Counted from the first letter of the stretch, positions 26,074 through 36,250 are shown. The stretch is 64,000 nucleotides of DNA from Curtobacterium flaccumfaciens (GCF_013359815.1 NZ_JABMCF010000032.1:124001-188000); one strand, 5' to 3'. A program made the numbers and translations. The notes: generated from the letters alone by a model not told the origin.

Positions 26074-27357
26074 ATGACTCGCCCAACCAGCATCGTCGAC
26101 AACCCTCTCGTCCGTCAGGCTCCGATCAGCGGCCTGTTGGCGCTGTCGGCGTTCCTGAGCGTCGTGATGCCGACGCTGCCGATCACCCAGCACCACCTGT
26201 TCGTCGCGAGCGTGGTGGGCGTGGTGGTCGCGACACTGATGAGCGCGATCCCCACGCTGGTGCGCCGCGCGGCCTGGGTGGTGCCGGTCCTGCTCACCGT
26301 CGACTTCCTGACGATCGCACTGCTCCGCACCGGGACGGGCTCCGGCTCCTCGCTGTTCACGGCGATCGTGGTGCTCCCGGTGGTCTGGTGGGCGTCGCTC
26401 GAGGGCCGTCGCACCGTGCTCTTCGCGATCGCGGGCATCGTGGTCGTGATCCTCGCCCCGTACGTCCTGACCCCGTCCGACGCGCCCGGCGCGAGTGAAC
26501 TCGTCCGTCTGGGCATCCTCGTCGTCGTGTTCGGCACCGTCGCCGTCGTCGTGCACGAGCTCTCCCGCCGGGACCGACGGAGTCTGCGGTCCGCCGAGGC
26601 GCGCGAGGGCAAGGTCCGCGCCGAGATCGACCGGGCAGCAGCGGTGCAGCGCTCCCTGCTCCCGACGACGACCGGCCGCATCACCGAGGACGTCGTCGTC
26701 GCCGGCGCCTGCCTGCCGGCCAGGAGCGTCGGTGGGGACTTCTTCGACTGGTACCCGACGCCGACCGGCGTGGCGGTGAGCCTCGGTGACGTCATGGGCA
26801 AGGGCGTGGGCGCCGGGCTGATCGCGGCCGCGGTGCGCGCGACCCTGCGCAGCGCCCGGACCGTCGAGGACCCCGGCGAGGCGCTGAAGCGGGCATCCGA
26901 CGGGCTGACCGCCGAGGGCGTCGGACCCGATCTCGCCTTCACCACGCTGTTCCACGCTCGGATCTCCGACGACGGCACCCTCCAGTGGGCCGACGCCGGT
27001 CACGGGCTGAGCTTCGTCCTGCGGGCCGACGGACACGTCGACCGGCTGCGCTCCGGCGACATGCCGCTCGGGCTCGGCATCCGCGAGGAGTGGGCGACGA
27101 CCGACGGCACTCTCGAACCGGGCGACCTGCTCGTCTCGTTCAGCGACGGCGTGCTCGACCTGTACGACGACCTGGACGACACGATCGACTCCGTCGCCGC
27201 GATCGCCCGCGCCGGCCGCGATCCGCACGCGGTCGTCCTCGCGCTGTCGGCCCGCGCCGACGAGGTGCCGCACGACGACGACGTCACGGTGATCGCGATC
27301 CGCCGGCAGCCGGTCGAGGTGGACACCGAGCGACCGCTCGCGATGCACGCGGACTGA
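26074..27357 (+). CDS. Membrane-anchored PP2C-type SpoIIE/RsbU phosphatase
   Basis: The product has 427 residues. Residues 1-160 contain about five to six membrane segments ending at VVVHELSRRDRRS. A short coiled region (REGKVRAEIDRAAAVQRSLLP) leads to a SpoIIE domain with metal-ligand motifs SVGGDFFDW and GDVMGKGVGAGL, then WADAGHGL, GDLLVSFSDGVLD and DDDVTVIAI. Such enzymes dephosphorylate anti-sigma factor antagonists in partner-switching stress pathways. No cognate kinase or STAS protein is nearby. TAGCCT lies 9 nt before the ATG, consistent with a very short or absent leader. Confidence 0.92.
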   Translation: MTRPTSIVDNPLVRQAPISGLLALSAFLSVVMPTLPITQHHLFVASVVGVVVATLMSAIPTLVRRAAWVVPVLLTVDFLTIALLRTGTGSGSSLFTAIVVLPVVWWASLEGRRTVLFAIAGIVVVILAPYVLTPSDAPGASELVRLGILVVVFGTVAVVVHELSRRDRRSLRSAEAREGKVRAEIDRAAAVQRSLLPTTTGRITEDVVVAGACLPARSVGGDFFDWYPTPTGVAVSLGDVMGKGVGAGLIAAAVRATLRSARTVEDPGEALKRASDGLTAEGVGPDLAFTTLFHARISDDGTLQWADAGHGLSFVLRADGHVDRLRSGDMPLGLGIREEWATTDGTLEPGDLLVSFSDGVLDLYDDLDDTIDSVAAIARAGRDPHAVVLALSARADEVPHDDDVTVIAIRRQPVEVDTERPLAMHAD

Positions 27358-27507
27358 CGGCGCGGAACGAGCGACCGGCGGCCGGTGGGCAACGCACGTC
27401 CGTCTCGCAGAGATTGGTACGCGCCGCCGCTCGAACCCGAATCGTGCGGCGACGCGTGCAGACGGTGAGCGTCTGCCCTCGGACGCCCTAGCGTCCTCGG
27501 TCTGTGG

Positions 27508-27528
27508 GGGCGGCCCGACGAGCCGCCC
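27508..27528. terminator. Candidate bidirectional terminator hairpin
   Basis: GGGCGGC and GCCGCCC around a 7-nt loop in the 177-bp gap between the convergent SpoIIE-phosphatase gene and the 27535-28173 regulator gene, ending 6 bp before the latter's stop. A weaker CAGAC/GTCTG hairpin lies just upstream. Confidence 0.5.
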
Positions 27529-27534
27529 GGAGGG

Positions 27535-28173
27535 TCAACCGACCCGGGCGAGGTCCCAGACGGGCGGCACGTACGCGCGGGACCAGCCCTCGCGCAGACG
27601 CGTCACGGCGCGGTCGAAGGCCTCGAGCAGGTCCATCTCCGGTCGCACCATGGACTGCAGCTGCAGCCCCTCGTAGGTTGCGAGCAGCTGCTCCGAGCCG
27701 CGGGCCGGTTCCATCGTGCTGGGCTCCCGCCCGAGCATGACGTCACGCTCCAGGGCGTGCTGCACGAAGGCGTGGAAGCGTCGCCACCGGGCGTGCAGCA
27801 TCGGCGCGAGCGGGTGCTCGGGCGATGCGGCGATGTTCAGCGTCGCCGTCAGGAACCGCATGAGCGACGGGTCGGCCACGTTCGCGGTGACGATCGCGCG
27901 CAGGAACCGGATGGTGCCGTGCTGCTCGGCCAGGGGCATGAGCGGCACGGTGCGGTCCTCGTTCCACCGGTCGATCGTCGCGAGCAGCAGGCCGTCCCAG
28001 CTCGGGAACGTGCGGCCGACGACGTCGGTGTCCACTCCGGCCGAAGCCGCGACGACCTCGGGGGTCACCTCGTGCAGCGGACGGGAACGCAGCGCCGTGA
28101 TCATCCCGTGGATGACCTCACCCCGCAGGGCGGGGTCGTCGGGGGTGGTCACCGGCGGCGTTTCGATGTGCAT
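27535..28173 (-). CDS. TetR/AcrR-like transcriptional regulator
   Basis: The product has 212 residues. The N-terminal region (about 15-65) fits a divergent TetR helix-turn-helix: GMITALRSRPLHEVTPEVVAASAGVDTDVVGRTFPSWDGLL, where the usual SxxxxYxHF recognition segment is replaced by VVGRTFPSW. The remaining 145 residues are helical and probably form the ligand and dimer domain. ATG at 28173 is followed at the protein start by a 13-residue flexible tail. It diverges from the SGNH hydrolase gene at 28380, a likely target as well as its own promoter; the 206-bp gap includes GTGCA/TGCAC half-sites directly at the start codon. The effector is unknown. Confidence 0.75.
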   Translation of the reverse strand: MHIETPPVTTPDDPALRGEVIHGMITALRSRPLHEVTPEVVAASAGVDTDVVGRTFPSWDGLLLATIDRWNEDRTVPLMPLAEQHGTIRFLRAIVTANVADPSLMRFLTATLNIAASPEHPLAPMLHARWRRFHAFVQHALERDVMLGREPSTMEPARGSEQLLATYEGLQLQSMVRPEMDLLEAFDRAVTRLREGWSRAYVPPVWDLARVG

Positions 28174-28379
28174 GCATACACTGCACCAGCCCGACGCGCC
28201 CGTGCACAGTCCCCCGAACGGGAACGTGCGTTCCCCGGACAGCGACCGGATCGTGTAGCACGGGGAACGATCTGTCTGTCCGCGGAGCGCGAGCCGTGCA
28301 GGCCCCCAGACCTGGGGGACGATGACATGTCACGGAACTTCTAGGGTGGTGAAGTTCGCACCCGAAACGAAAGCTCACG

Positions 28380-29231
28380 TTGCCTCACCACCAGCGCTCC
28401 TCCCGCCTGCCCTTCATCGCCGCAGCCGCATCCGTCGCCGTCTTCGCTGGCACCCTGCTCGCCGCAGTCCCGAACACCGCGACCGCCGTGGAGGGAACCG
28501 GGACGAGCGCCCCCACCCCCGCGCCGACCGACGTTCCGGCACCGTCCCCGACCACGGAGCCGACGAGCCAGCCGAGCCAGCCCACGCCCGTTCCGACCAG
28601 CGCCCCGACGCCGAGCACCGCCCCGACGGCCACGCCGAAACCGGTGCCGACCCCGACGCCTGCGCCGACACCGAGCAAGCTGACGTTCACCTACGCCGGC
28701 GACTCGCTCACGGCCATGGACGCCTCGTGGATGCGGCAGCTGAAGGACCCGACGATGGCCAACGTCGGGGGCACCTCGATCGGAGGAGCCACCTCGACGC
28801 GGATCCTCGAACGGAGCTCGGCGCACGATGCCGACGTCCTCGTCGTGATGGCCGGCACGAACGACCTGCGCTACGGGTACAGCACGAAGTCGATCCTGAA
28901 CAACATCGACAAGATCACGAAGAAGGTCGGCGCGCGCCACGTCGTGATCGCCGCGATCGCGCCGTCGAACATCACGAACTACAGCAAGAAGCACATCGAC
29001 CGCCGCAAGCAGGGCGAGATCCTGAACCGCGACCTGCAGAACCACGCACTCACCCGCGGCTGGATGTTCGTCGACCCGTGGGCAGCCGACCGCCGGCTCG
29101 ACGGCGGCTGGCCGTCCTCGCGCACGTACGACGGCGTCCACCCCACGGTCGCGATGTCGAAGAAGGTCTCGATCCGGATGCAGCAGGCGATCCACATCGC
29201 CGCAGAGGGCGCCAAGGGCGCAGCGGGCTAG
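28380..29231 (+). CDS. Secreted SGNH/GDSL-family hydrolase
   Basis: The product has 283 residues from TTG at 28380 with GAAACGAAAG upstream. It has a signal peptide at about residues 1-36 (basic start, then IAAAASVAVFAGTLLAA), then a Pro/Thr-rich linker at about 40-100 (a wall-spanning or flexible region). The catalytic domain carries block I YAGDSLTAM (nucleophile Ser near residue 107), block III GTNDLR near 160 and block V DGVHP near 251, which supplies the Asp/His pair. Family members are esterases or acetyl-hydrolases, so surface polysaccharide deacetylation is possible but unproven. Confidence 0.87.
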   Translation: MPHHQRSSRLPFIAAAASVAVFAGTLLAAVPNTATAVEGTGTSAPTPAPTDVPAPSPTTEPTSQPSQPTPVPTSAPTPSTAPTATPKPVPTPTPAPTPSKLTFTYAGDSLTAMDASWMRQLKDPTMANVGGTSIGGATSTRILERSSAHDADVLVVMAGTNDLRYGYSTKSILNNIDKITKKVGARHVVIAAIAPSNITNYSKKHIDRRKQGEILNRDLQNHALTRGWMFVDPWAADRRLDGGWPSSRTYDGVHPTVAMSKKVSIRMQQAIHIAAEGAKGAAG

Positions 29232-29263
29232 CCCCCGGTCGCGTCGTGAGCCATACTCGCCCC

Positions 29264-29758
29264 ATGCAGTGGGGACGGATCGCACCGGTCGTGGCACTCG
29301 TCGTGGTGATCGGCGGCACCCTCGCGGGCTGCGCCCCCGAAGTCGGCAGCGGCACCGGCGCCCCCACGAACTCGAGCAACGACGACAACGTGCAGAGCAC
29401 CGGGTGCACCGACTACGTCCAGCTGAAGACCCCGGCCGAACGCCGCGACGCCGCTGAGCTCGTCGTCGACGCCGACGTCACCAAGACCGACCGCACCGTG
29501 GAACCGCAGGGCATCTACGAGGTGTACGAGGCGACGGTCACGGACGTCACGAAGGGCGACGCCGTCGCCCCCGGCGACACGATCCAGGTCATCAGCACCT
29601 CGGACCAGTGCGAGACGAGCGGCGAACCGGTCGAGTACCTCTCGGGCGACCCCCTCGCCGACGAGGGCGCCTTCCGCCTGTACCTGTCCCACGACGGAGA
29701 CGACGACGTCTGGCAGCTCGTCGTCCCCGGCGCCGCGGAGTCGCAGCCCGACAGCTGA
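29264..29758 (+). CDS. Small lipoprotein of unknown function
   Basis: The product has 164 residues. The N-terminus (MQWGRIAPVVALVVVIGGTLAGC) is a lipoprotein signal with the lipobox LAGC, so it should be lipid-anchored at Cys-23. The mature part starts with a Ser/Thr/Asn-rich linker, then a compact domain with VDADVTKTDRTVEPQG, YEATVTDVTKG and GDTIQVISTS, resembling small beta-barrel-like secreted proteins, and ends DVWQLVVPG. I assign no function. CATACT lies 6 nt before the ATG, indicating a leaderless transcript despite only 32 bp separating it from the hydrolase gene. Confidence 0.82.
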   Translation: MQWGRIAPVVALVVVIGGTLAGCAPEVGSGTGAPTNSSNDDNVQSTGCTDYVQLKTPAERRDAAELVVDADVTKTDRTVEPQGIYEVYEATVTDVTKGDAVAPGDTIQVISTSDQCETSGEPVEYLSGDPLADEGAFRLYLSHDGDDDVWQLVVPGAAESQPDS

Positions 29759-29789
29759 CGCAGCAGCCCGCCGGCTGACACCTGGGCCG

Positions 29790-30461
29790 CTACGGCTGCT
29801 CCGGCACCGTCACGATCCGGTTCTGGTACGCCCACACCACGGCCTGCAGCCGCGACCGCACCCCGAGCTTCGGCAGCATCCGCGCCAGGTGCGACTTGAC
29901 GGTCGACACCTCGAGCACGAGCGCAGCGGCGATCTCCTCGTTCGACATCCCTTGCGCCAGCAGCAGGAGCACCTCGTGCTCGCGGGCGGTCAGCACGCCG
30001 TCGGCCCGGTCGCCGGAGACCGGCTGCAGGCTCCGCCGCGACACGAACTCCCGCAGCACCCGCCGGGTCAGGGCCTGGTCGAGCGTGCCGTTGCCGGCGG
30101 CGACCTGCCGGACGGCGTCGACGATGGTGTCCGGCTCGGCGTCCTTGAGCAGGAACCCGGAGGCCCCGGCCTCGAGTGCCCCGAACACGTAGTCGTCCAG
30201 GTCGAACGTCGTCAGCATGAGCGCGGGGATCGCCGGGTCGGCGTCCGGCGCGCAGAAGATCCGGGCGAGTTCGATGCCGTTCATCACCGGCATCCGGATG
30301 TCCAGGCAGGCGACGTCGGGTCGCGTCTCGCGCGCCAGCGCGAGCGCCTCGCCGCCGTCGGCGGCCACGCCGACCACCTCGATGTCCGGCTCCGCCCCGA
30401 GGAGCGCGGACACCCCGGCGCGGACCAGGGGCTGGTCGTCCGCGACCAGCACGCGGATCAC
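29790..30461 (-). CDS. NarL/LuxR-family response regulator
   Basis: The product has 223 residues from GTG at 30461, which overlaps the kinase stop as GTGA. The receiver domain has the acidic pair DD at 8-9, phospho-acceptor Asp in ACLDIRMP (about residue 53), Thr in MLTTFD and Lys in LLKDAEP. The C-terminal LuxR helix-turn-helix is LTAREHEVLLLLAQGMSNEEIAAALVLEVSTVKSHL (about 150-190). It is the partner of the kinase encoded immediately upstream. The operon's first gene, a CPBP protease, may be a target or a signalling component. Confidence 0.94.
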   Translation of the reverse strand: MIRVLVADDQPLVRAGVSALLGAEPDIEVVGVAADGGEALALARETRPDVACLDIRMPVMNGIELARIFCAPDADPAIPALMLTTFDLDDYVFGALEAGASGFLLKDAEPDTIVDAVRQVAAGNGTLDQALTRRVLREFVSRRSLQPVSGDRADGVLTAREHEVLLLLAQGMSNEEIAAALVLEVSTVKSHLARMLPKLGVRSRLQAVVWAYQNRIVTVPEQP

Positions 30462-31837
30462 GCGACCACCCCGGGGCCGTCGGCGGCCTGCGTGGGTGCG
30501 GCAGGTGCCTCCCGGCCGAGCGCCAGCTCCACCAGCCATCCGCCGGTCGCGGTCGGGCCGGTCTGGAGGCGCGCCCCGACCAGGTCCGCCCGCTCGCGCA
30601 TCCCCCGCAGGCCGTTGCCGCCCGAGGGAGAGGTCCGCGCTGCCGGCACGGTGGCCGGTGCGTTCTCCACCCGGATCACCACCCGGGTCACGTCGCGGTC
30701 GTCGATGGTGACGGTGCACGGGGCGGACGGGGCGTGCAGGGCGGCGTTGGCCAGTGCCTCCTGGACGGTGCGGTAGGCGGCGAGCTGCGCGAGCGGGCCG
30801 ACGCCGTCGGCCAGCGGGCGGTCCCCCGGCAGCACGTCGAGCCGGACGTCGCTGCGGAACCGGGCGCGTTCGGCCAGGTCGACGATCCCGGCGACCGTCT
30901 CGACGGCGCGCTCGGCAGGGGCGTCGTCGCGGAGCAGGCCGACCAGGCGGCGGAGGTCCTCGAGCACGGCGGTGCTCTGCTCCCGAACCTGGCGGGCGCC
31001 CTCGTGGGCACGCTCCGGGTCCGCGTCGATCTGCCGGTCGATGACGGCGGCCATCAGTGCGATGCCGGACAGGTGGTGCGCGGCGATGTCGTGGAGCTCA
31101 CGGGCCATCGCGGCACGTTCGCGGGACACCGCGGCGTCGACCAGGGCGTCCTGCTCCCGGTTCACGGCGCTGGCCTCGGCGGTGCGGGCGACGCGGACCT
31201 CGCGGCGGGACTGCACGAGCAGGGTGACCAGCAGGGGCAGGCCGACCGCGCCGATCGCCTGCAGCACGCCCTGCCCGAGCGAGCCGGACACGGCGGCCGT
31301 CGTGTCACCGGCGACGGCGGCCAGCACCGCGCTGCCCGCGGCGACCAGTGCACCGGCGACCAGGAGCGTCGGCCACAGGCGGGCCAGCGGGACGCGGAGT
31401 GCGGCGAGGACGACCGCGACGACCACGGGCAGTGCGGTGAGGCCGAACAGGTCGGACGACTCCGGGGCGAGCGCCGCGACCACCACCGGCAGGGCGGCGA
31501 TCACGATCAGGACGGTGCGCGGTGCCCGACGAGCGGCGAGCAGGGCGGCCGACTGGGCAAGCAGGCCGAGGGCCAAGACGGTCCAGGCGCCCGAGAACAC
31601 TGCAGGGACCCCCAGTGCCAGGGCGGGGCCGTCCGGTTCGAGGCTGTCCAGGGGCGGCAGGCCGAGCAGCAGTCCGAGGGCGACGACGGCCGTGCCGAGG
31701 GCGACGAAGACGTCGACGCGGCGGGCGCGCAGCGCTGCCGGCTCGCGCTGCGCTGCCGGCTCGCGCTGCGCTGCCGGCTCGCGCTGCGCTGCCGGCTCGG
31801 CCGGTGCGCGCAGCGCGTCGTGCTCAGCGGGTGCCAT
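30458..31837 (-). CDS. NarL-type sensor histidine kinase
   Basis: The product has 459 residues. Residues 1-37 are cytoplasmic and contain three exact AAQREP repeats. About six to eight membrane segments follow (residues 40-225) with almost no extracytoplasmic loop, so it probably senses a membrane-embedded signal. The HisKA_3 domain has the phospho-acceptor His in ARELHDIAAHHL at about residue 250. The ATPase domain shows TVQEALANAALHA and GNGLRGMRERADLVGA (G box). It overlaps the CPBP gene by 14 bp and the response regulator gene by 4 bp, so the three are a translationally coupled unit. Confidence 0.92.
   Translation of the reverse strand: MAPAEHDALRAPAEPAAQREPAAQREPAAQREPAALRARRVDVFVALGTAVVALGLLLGLPPLDSLEPDGPALALGVPAVFSGAWTVLALGLLAQSAALLAARRAPRTVLIVIAALPVVVAALAPESSDLFGLTALPVVVAVVLAALRVPLARLWPTLLVAGALVAAGSAVLAAVAGDTTAAVSGSLGQGVLQAIGAVGLPLLVTLLVQSRREVRVARTAEASAVNREQDALVDAAVSRERAAMARELHDIAAHHLSGIALMAAVIDRQIDADPERAHEGARQVREQSTAVLEDLRRLVGLLRDDAPAERAVETVAGIVDLAERARFRSDVRLDVLPGDRPLADGVGPLAQLAAYRTVQEALANAALHAPSAPCTVTIDDRDVTRVVIRVENAPATVPAARTSPSGGNGLRGMRERADLVGARLQTGPTATGGWLVELALGREAPAAPTQAADGPGVVA
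31734..31799. repeat. 18-bp tandem repeat inside the kinase gene
   Basis: GCTGCCGGCTCGCGCTGC is repeated at 18-bp spacing from 31734, 31752, 31770 and a partial copy at 31788, with no mismatches. On the coding strand it gives the in-frame hexapeptide AAQREP. Perfect identity suggests recent expansion and likely length variation between strains. Confidence 0.9.
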
Positions 31838-32798
31838 CGTTGGATCCTACGAGGCGGGCGCGGGTGGGGACCGGTGCGTCGAGGGGCAGGGCGCGTCGGG
31901 CGGGGTCGTATCCCAGGCGGCCACGGGTCACGACGAGCAGCACCGCGGCGGCGATCGTCGACATGATCGTCAGGCCGATCATCAGCGTGCCGGCGGTCAT
32001 GCTCGGGTACATCTCGGGGAACAGCGTCGAGATCGTGTTGTTCACGCCGACGTGCAGCAGCAGGGCCAGGGGCAGGCTCTCGCGGGTCTTGTTGAAGACC
32101 TGGATCATCACGACGTTGAAGGTGATGGTGAACAGGGCGAACACGACGGGCTCGCTCCAGTGGGCGTTCGGCCAGCCGCCCCAGTCGCTGAAGTACAGCG
32201 GCATGTGCCAGAGCGCCCAGATCGGGCCGAGGATCGCGGCGGCGCCGAGGCCCCCGAAGCGGTGCTGCAGACGGGGCAGGGCGAAGTCGCGCCAGCCGGG
32301 CTCCTCGCTCAGGCCGGTCGAGAACAGCTGGATGATCAGTCCGGGGACGAGCATGGCGAAGGCCAAGGCCGAGGGGGCCCGCACGTCACCACCGGCGAAC
32401 GGCAGCGCGGACACGACGATCAGGGCCGGCACGACGACGAGCGCCAGCGCGTACCAGTACCAGGCGACCCGCCAGCGGAACAGCCGTCCCACCCAGCGGC
32501 GGAGCCCCGCGCGACCGTCGGCGACCGCGGTGACGATGAACGCGCTGCCCAGCGGGCCGAGGAGCGCCCCGGGCAGGACGCCCGTGAACTGTCCACTGCC
32601 CAGGACCTCGGGGAAGTGGATGTCCCACACGCCCATGCCGTGCGGGGACAGGATGTACGGCACCCACGCGAGCCAGCTCAGGCCGAGTGCCATGGTGAAG
32701 AAGGACACGAGCGGGTGCCGGGCGATGAGGCCGCGGACACCCCCTCGGTCGCGGGCTGCGGTGCCGGCGGTGGGCCGGACTTCGGTGGTGTTCGTCAT
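31824..32798 (-). CDS. CPBP family intramembrane protease, first gene of two-component operon
   Basis: The product has 324 residues with about eight hydrophobic segments. Motif 1 is LSEEPGWRDFALPRLQ (the EExxxR form), motif 2 is ALWHMPLYF, and motif 3 is LLLHVGVNNTIST. ATG at 32798 has TAGCGT 7 nt upstream on the coding strand and no ribosome binding site, so the operon mRNA is probably leaderless. The gene overlaps the kinase gene by 14 bp. The conserved coupling of a membrane protease to a polytopic kinase suggests that the protease processes or modulates the sensor, but this is inference. Confidence 0.9.
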   Translation of the reverse strand: MTNTTEVRPTAGTAARDRGGVRGLIARHPLVSFFTMALGLSWLAWVPYILSPHGMGVWDIHFPEVLGSGQFTGVLPGALLGPLGSAFIVTAVADGRAGLRRWVGRLFRWRVAWYWYALALVVVPALIVVSALPFAGGDVRAPSALAFAMLVPGLIIQLFSTGLSEEPGWRDFALPRLQHRFGGLGAAAILGPIWALWHMPLYFSDWGGWPNAHWSEPVVFALFTITFNVVMIQVFNKTRESLPLALLLHVGVNNTISTLFPEMYPSMTAGTLMIGLTIMSTIAAAVLLVVTRGRLGYDPARRALPLDAPVPTRARLVGSNDGTR

Positions 32799-32952
32799 GC
32801 ACACGACGCTAGGAAACAGGGCGCTCGGGGACGACCGGCTTCGGGATGCACCTGCGGGAGTTCCATCGAAGGATGCAAGCGCGCTGCGGGTGGGTTCGGC
32901 ACTCCTGAACACGCCGTCGTCGTGCGCAGACGCCGGCGTCTCGCGGGTCCGG

Positions 32953-33444
32953 TCAGGCAGCGCGCTGGGCGGCCACGTGGGCCAGGACGACGGGGTCCTC
33001 GCAGCCGCGGGCGAACCCCAGGATGCGCCGGTCGATGTCCCGCTGCAGCACGAGCACGCCGATGCGCTCGGCGATCGGTGCGAGCCACTTCGGCCGGCAC
33101 GTGAAGTTGTAGCGCCAGACGGCCAGCGTGTGTCCGGGCTGTCCCTCCGCCGCCGTGAAGCGCCAGCCGCCGCCCATGCGCTCGAAGAACCACGACCCCT
33201 TCGTCATCTTCATCCCCACGTTCGACGGCGGGTGGTACGAGACGTACTCGCTCTCCATCGCCAGCCCGAACCGCTGCACCGTGTACGTCCGGACGCCCTT
33301 CGCCGGCACGGTCGCGCCGTCCATCAGGTGCTGGCGGCGGATGAAGGGATCCCACCGCTTCCGGATCGCTCCCTGTGTCTGCGAGACGGCGAAGGCCACG
33401 TCGGGCTCGACCGGGATGACGCAGCGGGACTCGACGACGGGCAT
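32953..33444 (-). CDS. SRPBCC/polyketide-cyclase-like lipid-binding domain protein
   Basis: The product has 163 residues. The pattern fits the START/SRPBCC fold: an initial strand SRCVIPVEPDVAFAVSQTQGAIRKRWDPFI, central beta strands (TYTVQRFGLAMESEYVSYHP, KGSWFFERMGGGWRFTAAEG, HTLAVWRYNFTCRP) and a long C-terminal helix (WLAPIAERIGVLVLQRDIDRRILGFARGC). Such proteins bind hydrophobic ligands in a cavity. No active-site prediction is possible. It lies alone between the two-component operon and an intergenic repeat region. Confidence 0.8.
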   Translation of the reverse strand: MPVVESRCVIPVEPDVAFAVSQTQGAIRKRWDPFIRRQHLMDGATVPAKGVRTYTVQRFGLAMESEYVSYHPPSNVGMKMTKGSWFFERMGGGWRFTAAEGQPGHTLAVWRYNFTCRPKWLAPIAERIGVLVLQRDIDRRILGFARGCEDPVVLAHVAAQRAA

Positions 33445-33461
33445 GAGTCATCCTCGCACGT

Positions 33462-33592
33462 GCACGGTGCGGCGTGCGCCGGCCCGTGCGAGCTCCGCCG
33501 AACTCGCACCGTGCGGTGTGCGTCGGCCCGTGCGAGCACCGCCAGACTCGCACCGTGCGGCGTCCCTCAGCCCGTGCGAGCTTGCTCGCTCC
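33462..33592. repeat. 44-bp tandem repeat, three degenerate copies
   Basis: Units start at 33462, 33506 and 33550. Each begins GCAC(C/G)GTGCGG, contains CCCGTGCGAGC and ends ACTC or a variant. Within the array, CGTGCGAG and CTCGCACG/CTCGCACC are complementary, so it can fold into successive hairpins. Degenerate pieces (CTCGCACCGG) continue to about 33660. It lies directly upstream of the SRPBCC gene start (33444) and downstream of the tyrosine phosphatase gene; no protein is supported here. Confidence 0.85.
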
Positions 33593-33657
33593 GTGCGCCG
33601 CTACAGCCCTGCACCAGTCGGCCAACCTCGCACCGGTCGGACAACCACGCACCGTGC

Positions 33658-33687
33658 GCAGCGGCAGCGGCAGCGGCAGCGGCAGCG
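33658..33687. repeat. GCAGCG hexanucleotide microsatellite
   Basis: Five perfect GCAGCG copies, followed by TCAGCG/GCGGCG variants up to the stop of the tyrosine phosphatase gene at 33700. A slippage-prone tract. Confidence 0.85.
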
Positions 33688-33699
33688 TCAGCGGCGGCG

Positions 33700-35660
<1,961 letters not shown>

Positions 35661-35723
35661 CTATCGGCTGGTCACCTGCGCGTCACCCGCTGTGACGTCC
35701 TGTGGACGGCGGGCCGCGTGTCC

Positions 35724-35744
35724 ACATCCAGCGCACCTGGATGT
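35724..35744. promoter_or_regulatory. Inverted repeat upstream of the CsbD/MT0933-like small gene
   Basis: ACATCCAG and CTGGATGT around CGCAC, 63 bp before the 35808 start and in the divergent gap with purA. An operator or stem is possible; the binding factor is unknown. Confidence 0.4.
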
Positions 35745-35807
35745 CCGTCCGGATCGGTCGGAGCACGGGCGGACGCGTCCAGATCCACGACGCGGAAGGA
35801 GCACGAC

Positions 35808-35981
35808 ATGAGCGGCATCGGAGACAAGGCGAAGGACTTCGCCGACAGTGACAAGGGCGAGCAGGCAACGGACGCCGGCCTCGACAAGGCCGGCGACGCG
35901 GCCGACAAGGCGACCGGCGGCGGACACGGCGACCAGATCGGCAAGGCCGAGGACGCGGCCGACGGCAAGATCGGCAAGTGA
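35808..35981 (+). CDS. Small helical protein, MT0933/Rv0909 antitoxin-like or CsbD-like
   Basis: The product has 57 residues, strongly charged and Gly/Ala/Asp/Lys-rich: DKAKDFADSDKGEQ, LDKAGDAADKATGGGHGDQIGKAEDAADGKIGK. The DKAGDAAD-KATGG-DQIGKAED pattern matches the small actinobacterial family annotated as MT0933-like antitoxin; CsbD stress proteins look similar. ATG at 35808 has a GGAAGGA ribosome binding site. No toxin gene is adjacent, so a toxin-antitoxin role is not supported here. A perfect 40-bp palindrome follows the stop. Confidence 0.75.
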   Translation: MSGIGDKAKDFADSDKGEQATDAGLDKAGDAADKATGGGHGDQIGKAEDAADGKIGK

Positions 35982-36005
35982 CGTCCGAGACGTCACCAGA
36001 AACGG

Positions 36006-36045
36006 GACGGGAGGCGCGGTGCCAGCTGGCACCGCGCCTCCCGTC
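36006..36045. terminator. Perfect 40-bp palindrome, probable bidirectional terminator
   Basis: Arms of 20 bp, GACGGGAGGCGCGGTGCCAG and its exact complement, with no spacer. It lies between the convergent 35981 and 36086 stops. The outermost 10 bp of each arm recur in the hairpin at 56375-56414. Confidence 0.7.
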
Positions 36046-36085
36046 TGTCTGCCGGTGCGTCCCGAGCCACCCGGCCGACCCCGGA

Positions 36086-36250
36086 TCAGCTCCGGAAGAA
36101 GTCCTGGTACGACGGGTCACCGACGGGCTGGGAGTGCCCCGGCTCGGCCAGGCGCTGCTCGATCATGGCCTGGATGACGTCCGGCGGGGTGAGTCCACGA
36201 CGGCGCCACTCGACCGGGTTGGACCGAAGCTGGTTCAGCGTGCTCTGCAT
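36086..36250 (-). CDS. 54-residue hypothetical protein
   Basis: A short frame of 54 residues: MQSTLNQLRSNPVEWRRRGL, then TPPDVIQAMIEQRLAEPG and an end SYQDFFRS. It is hydrophilic with a central helix-prone segment and no signal peptide. The composition and codon use look coding, and its stop faces the palindrome at 36006-36045 as a terminator would. I do not recognise it. The region upstream holds an AT-rich stretch near 36268-36300 that could be its promoter. Existence as a gene is moderately supported. Confidence 0.6.
   Translation of the reverse strand: MQSTLNQLRSNPVEWRRRGLTPPDVIQAMIEQRLAEPGHSQPVGDPSYQDFFRS

Noticed and set aside
33462-33592. CRISPR array
   Set aside because: The 44-bp repeats are directly adjacent without unique spacers, there are only three copies, and no cas genes are present. 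The same holds for the 22-bp repeats at 54363-54470.
35808-35981. Toxin-antitoxin system from the MT0933-like match
   Set aside because: No toxin gene is next to it in the same direction; the family name alone does not support the function.
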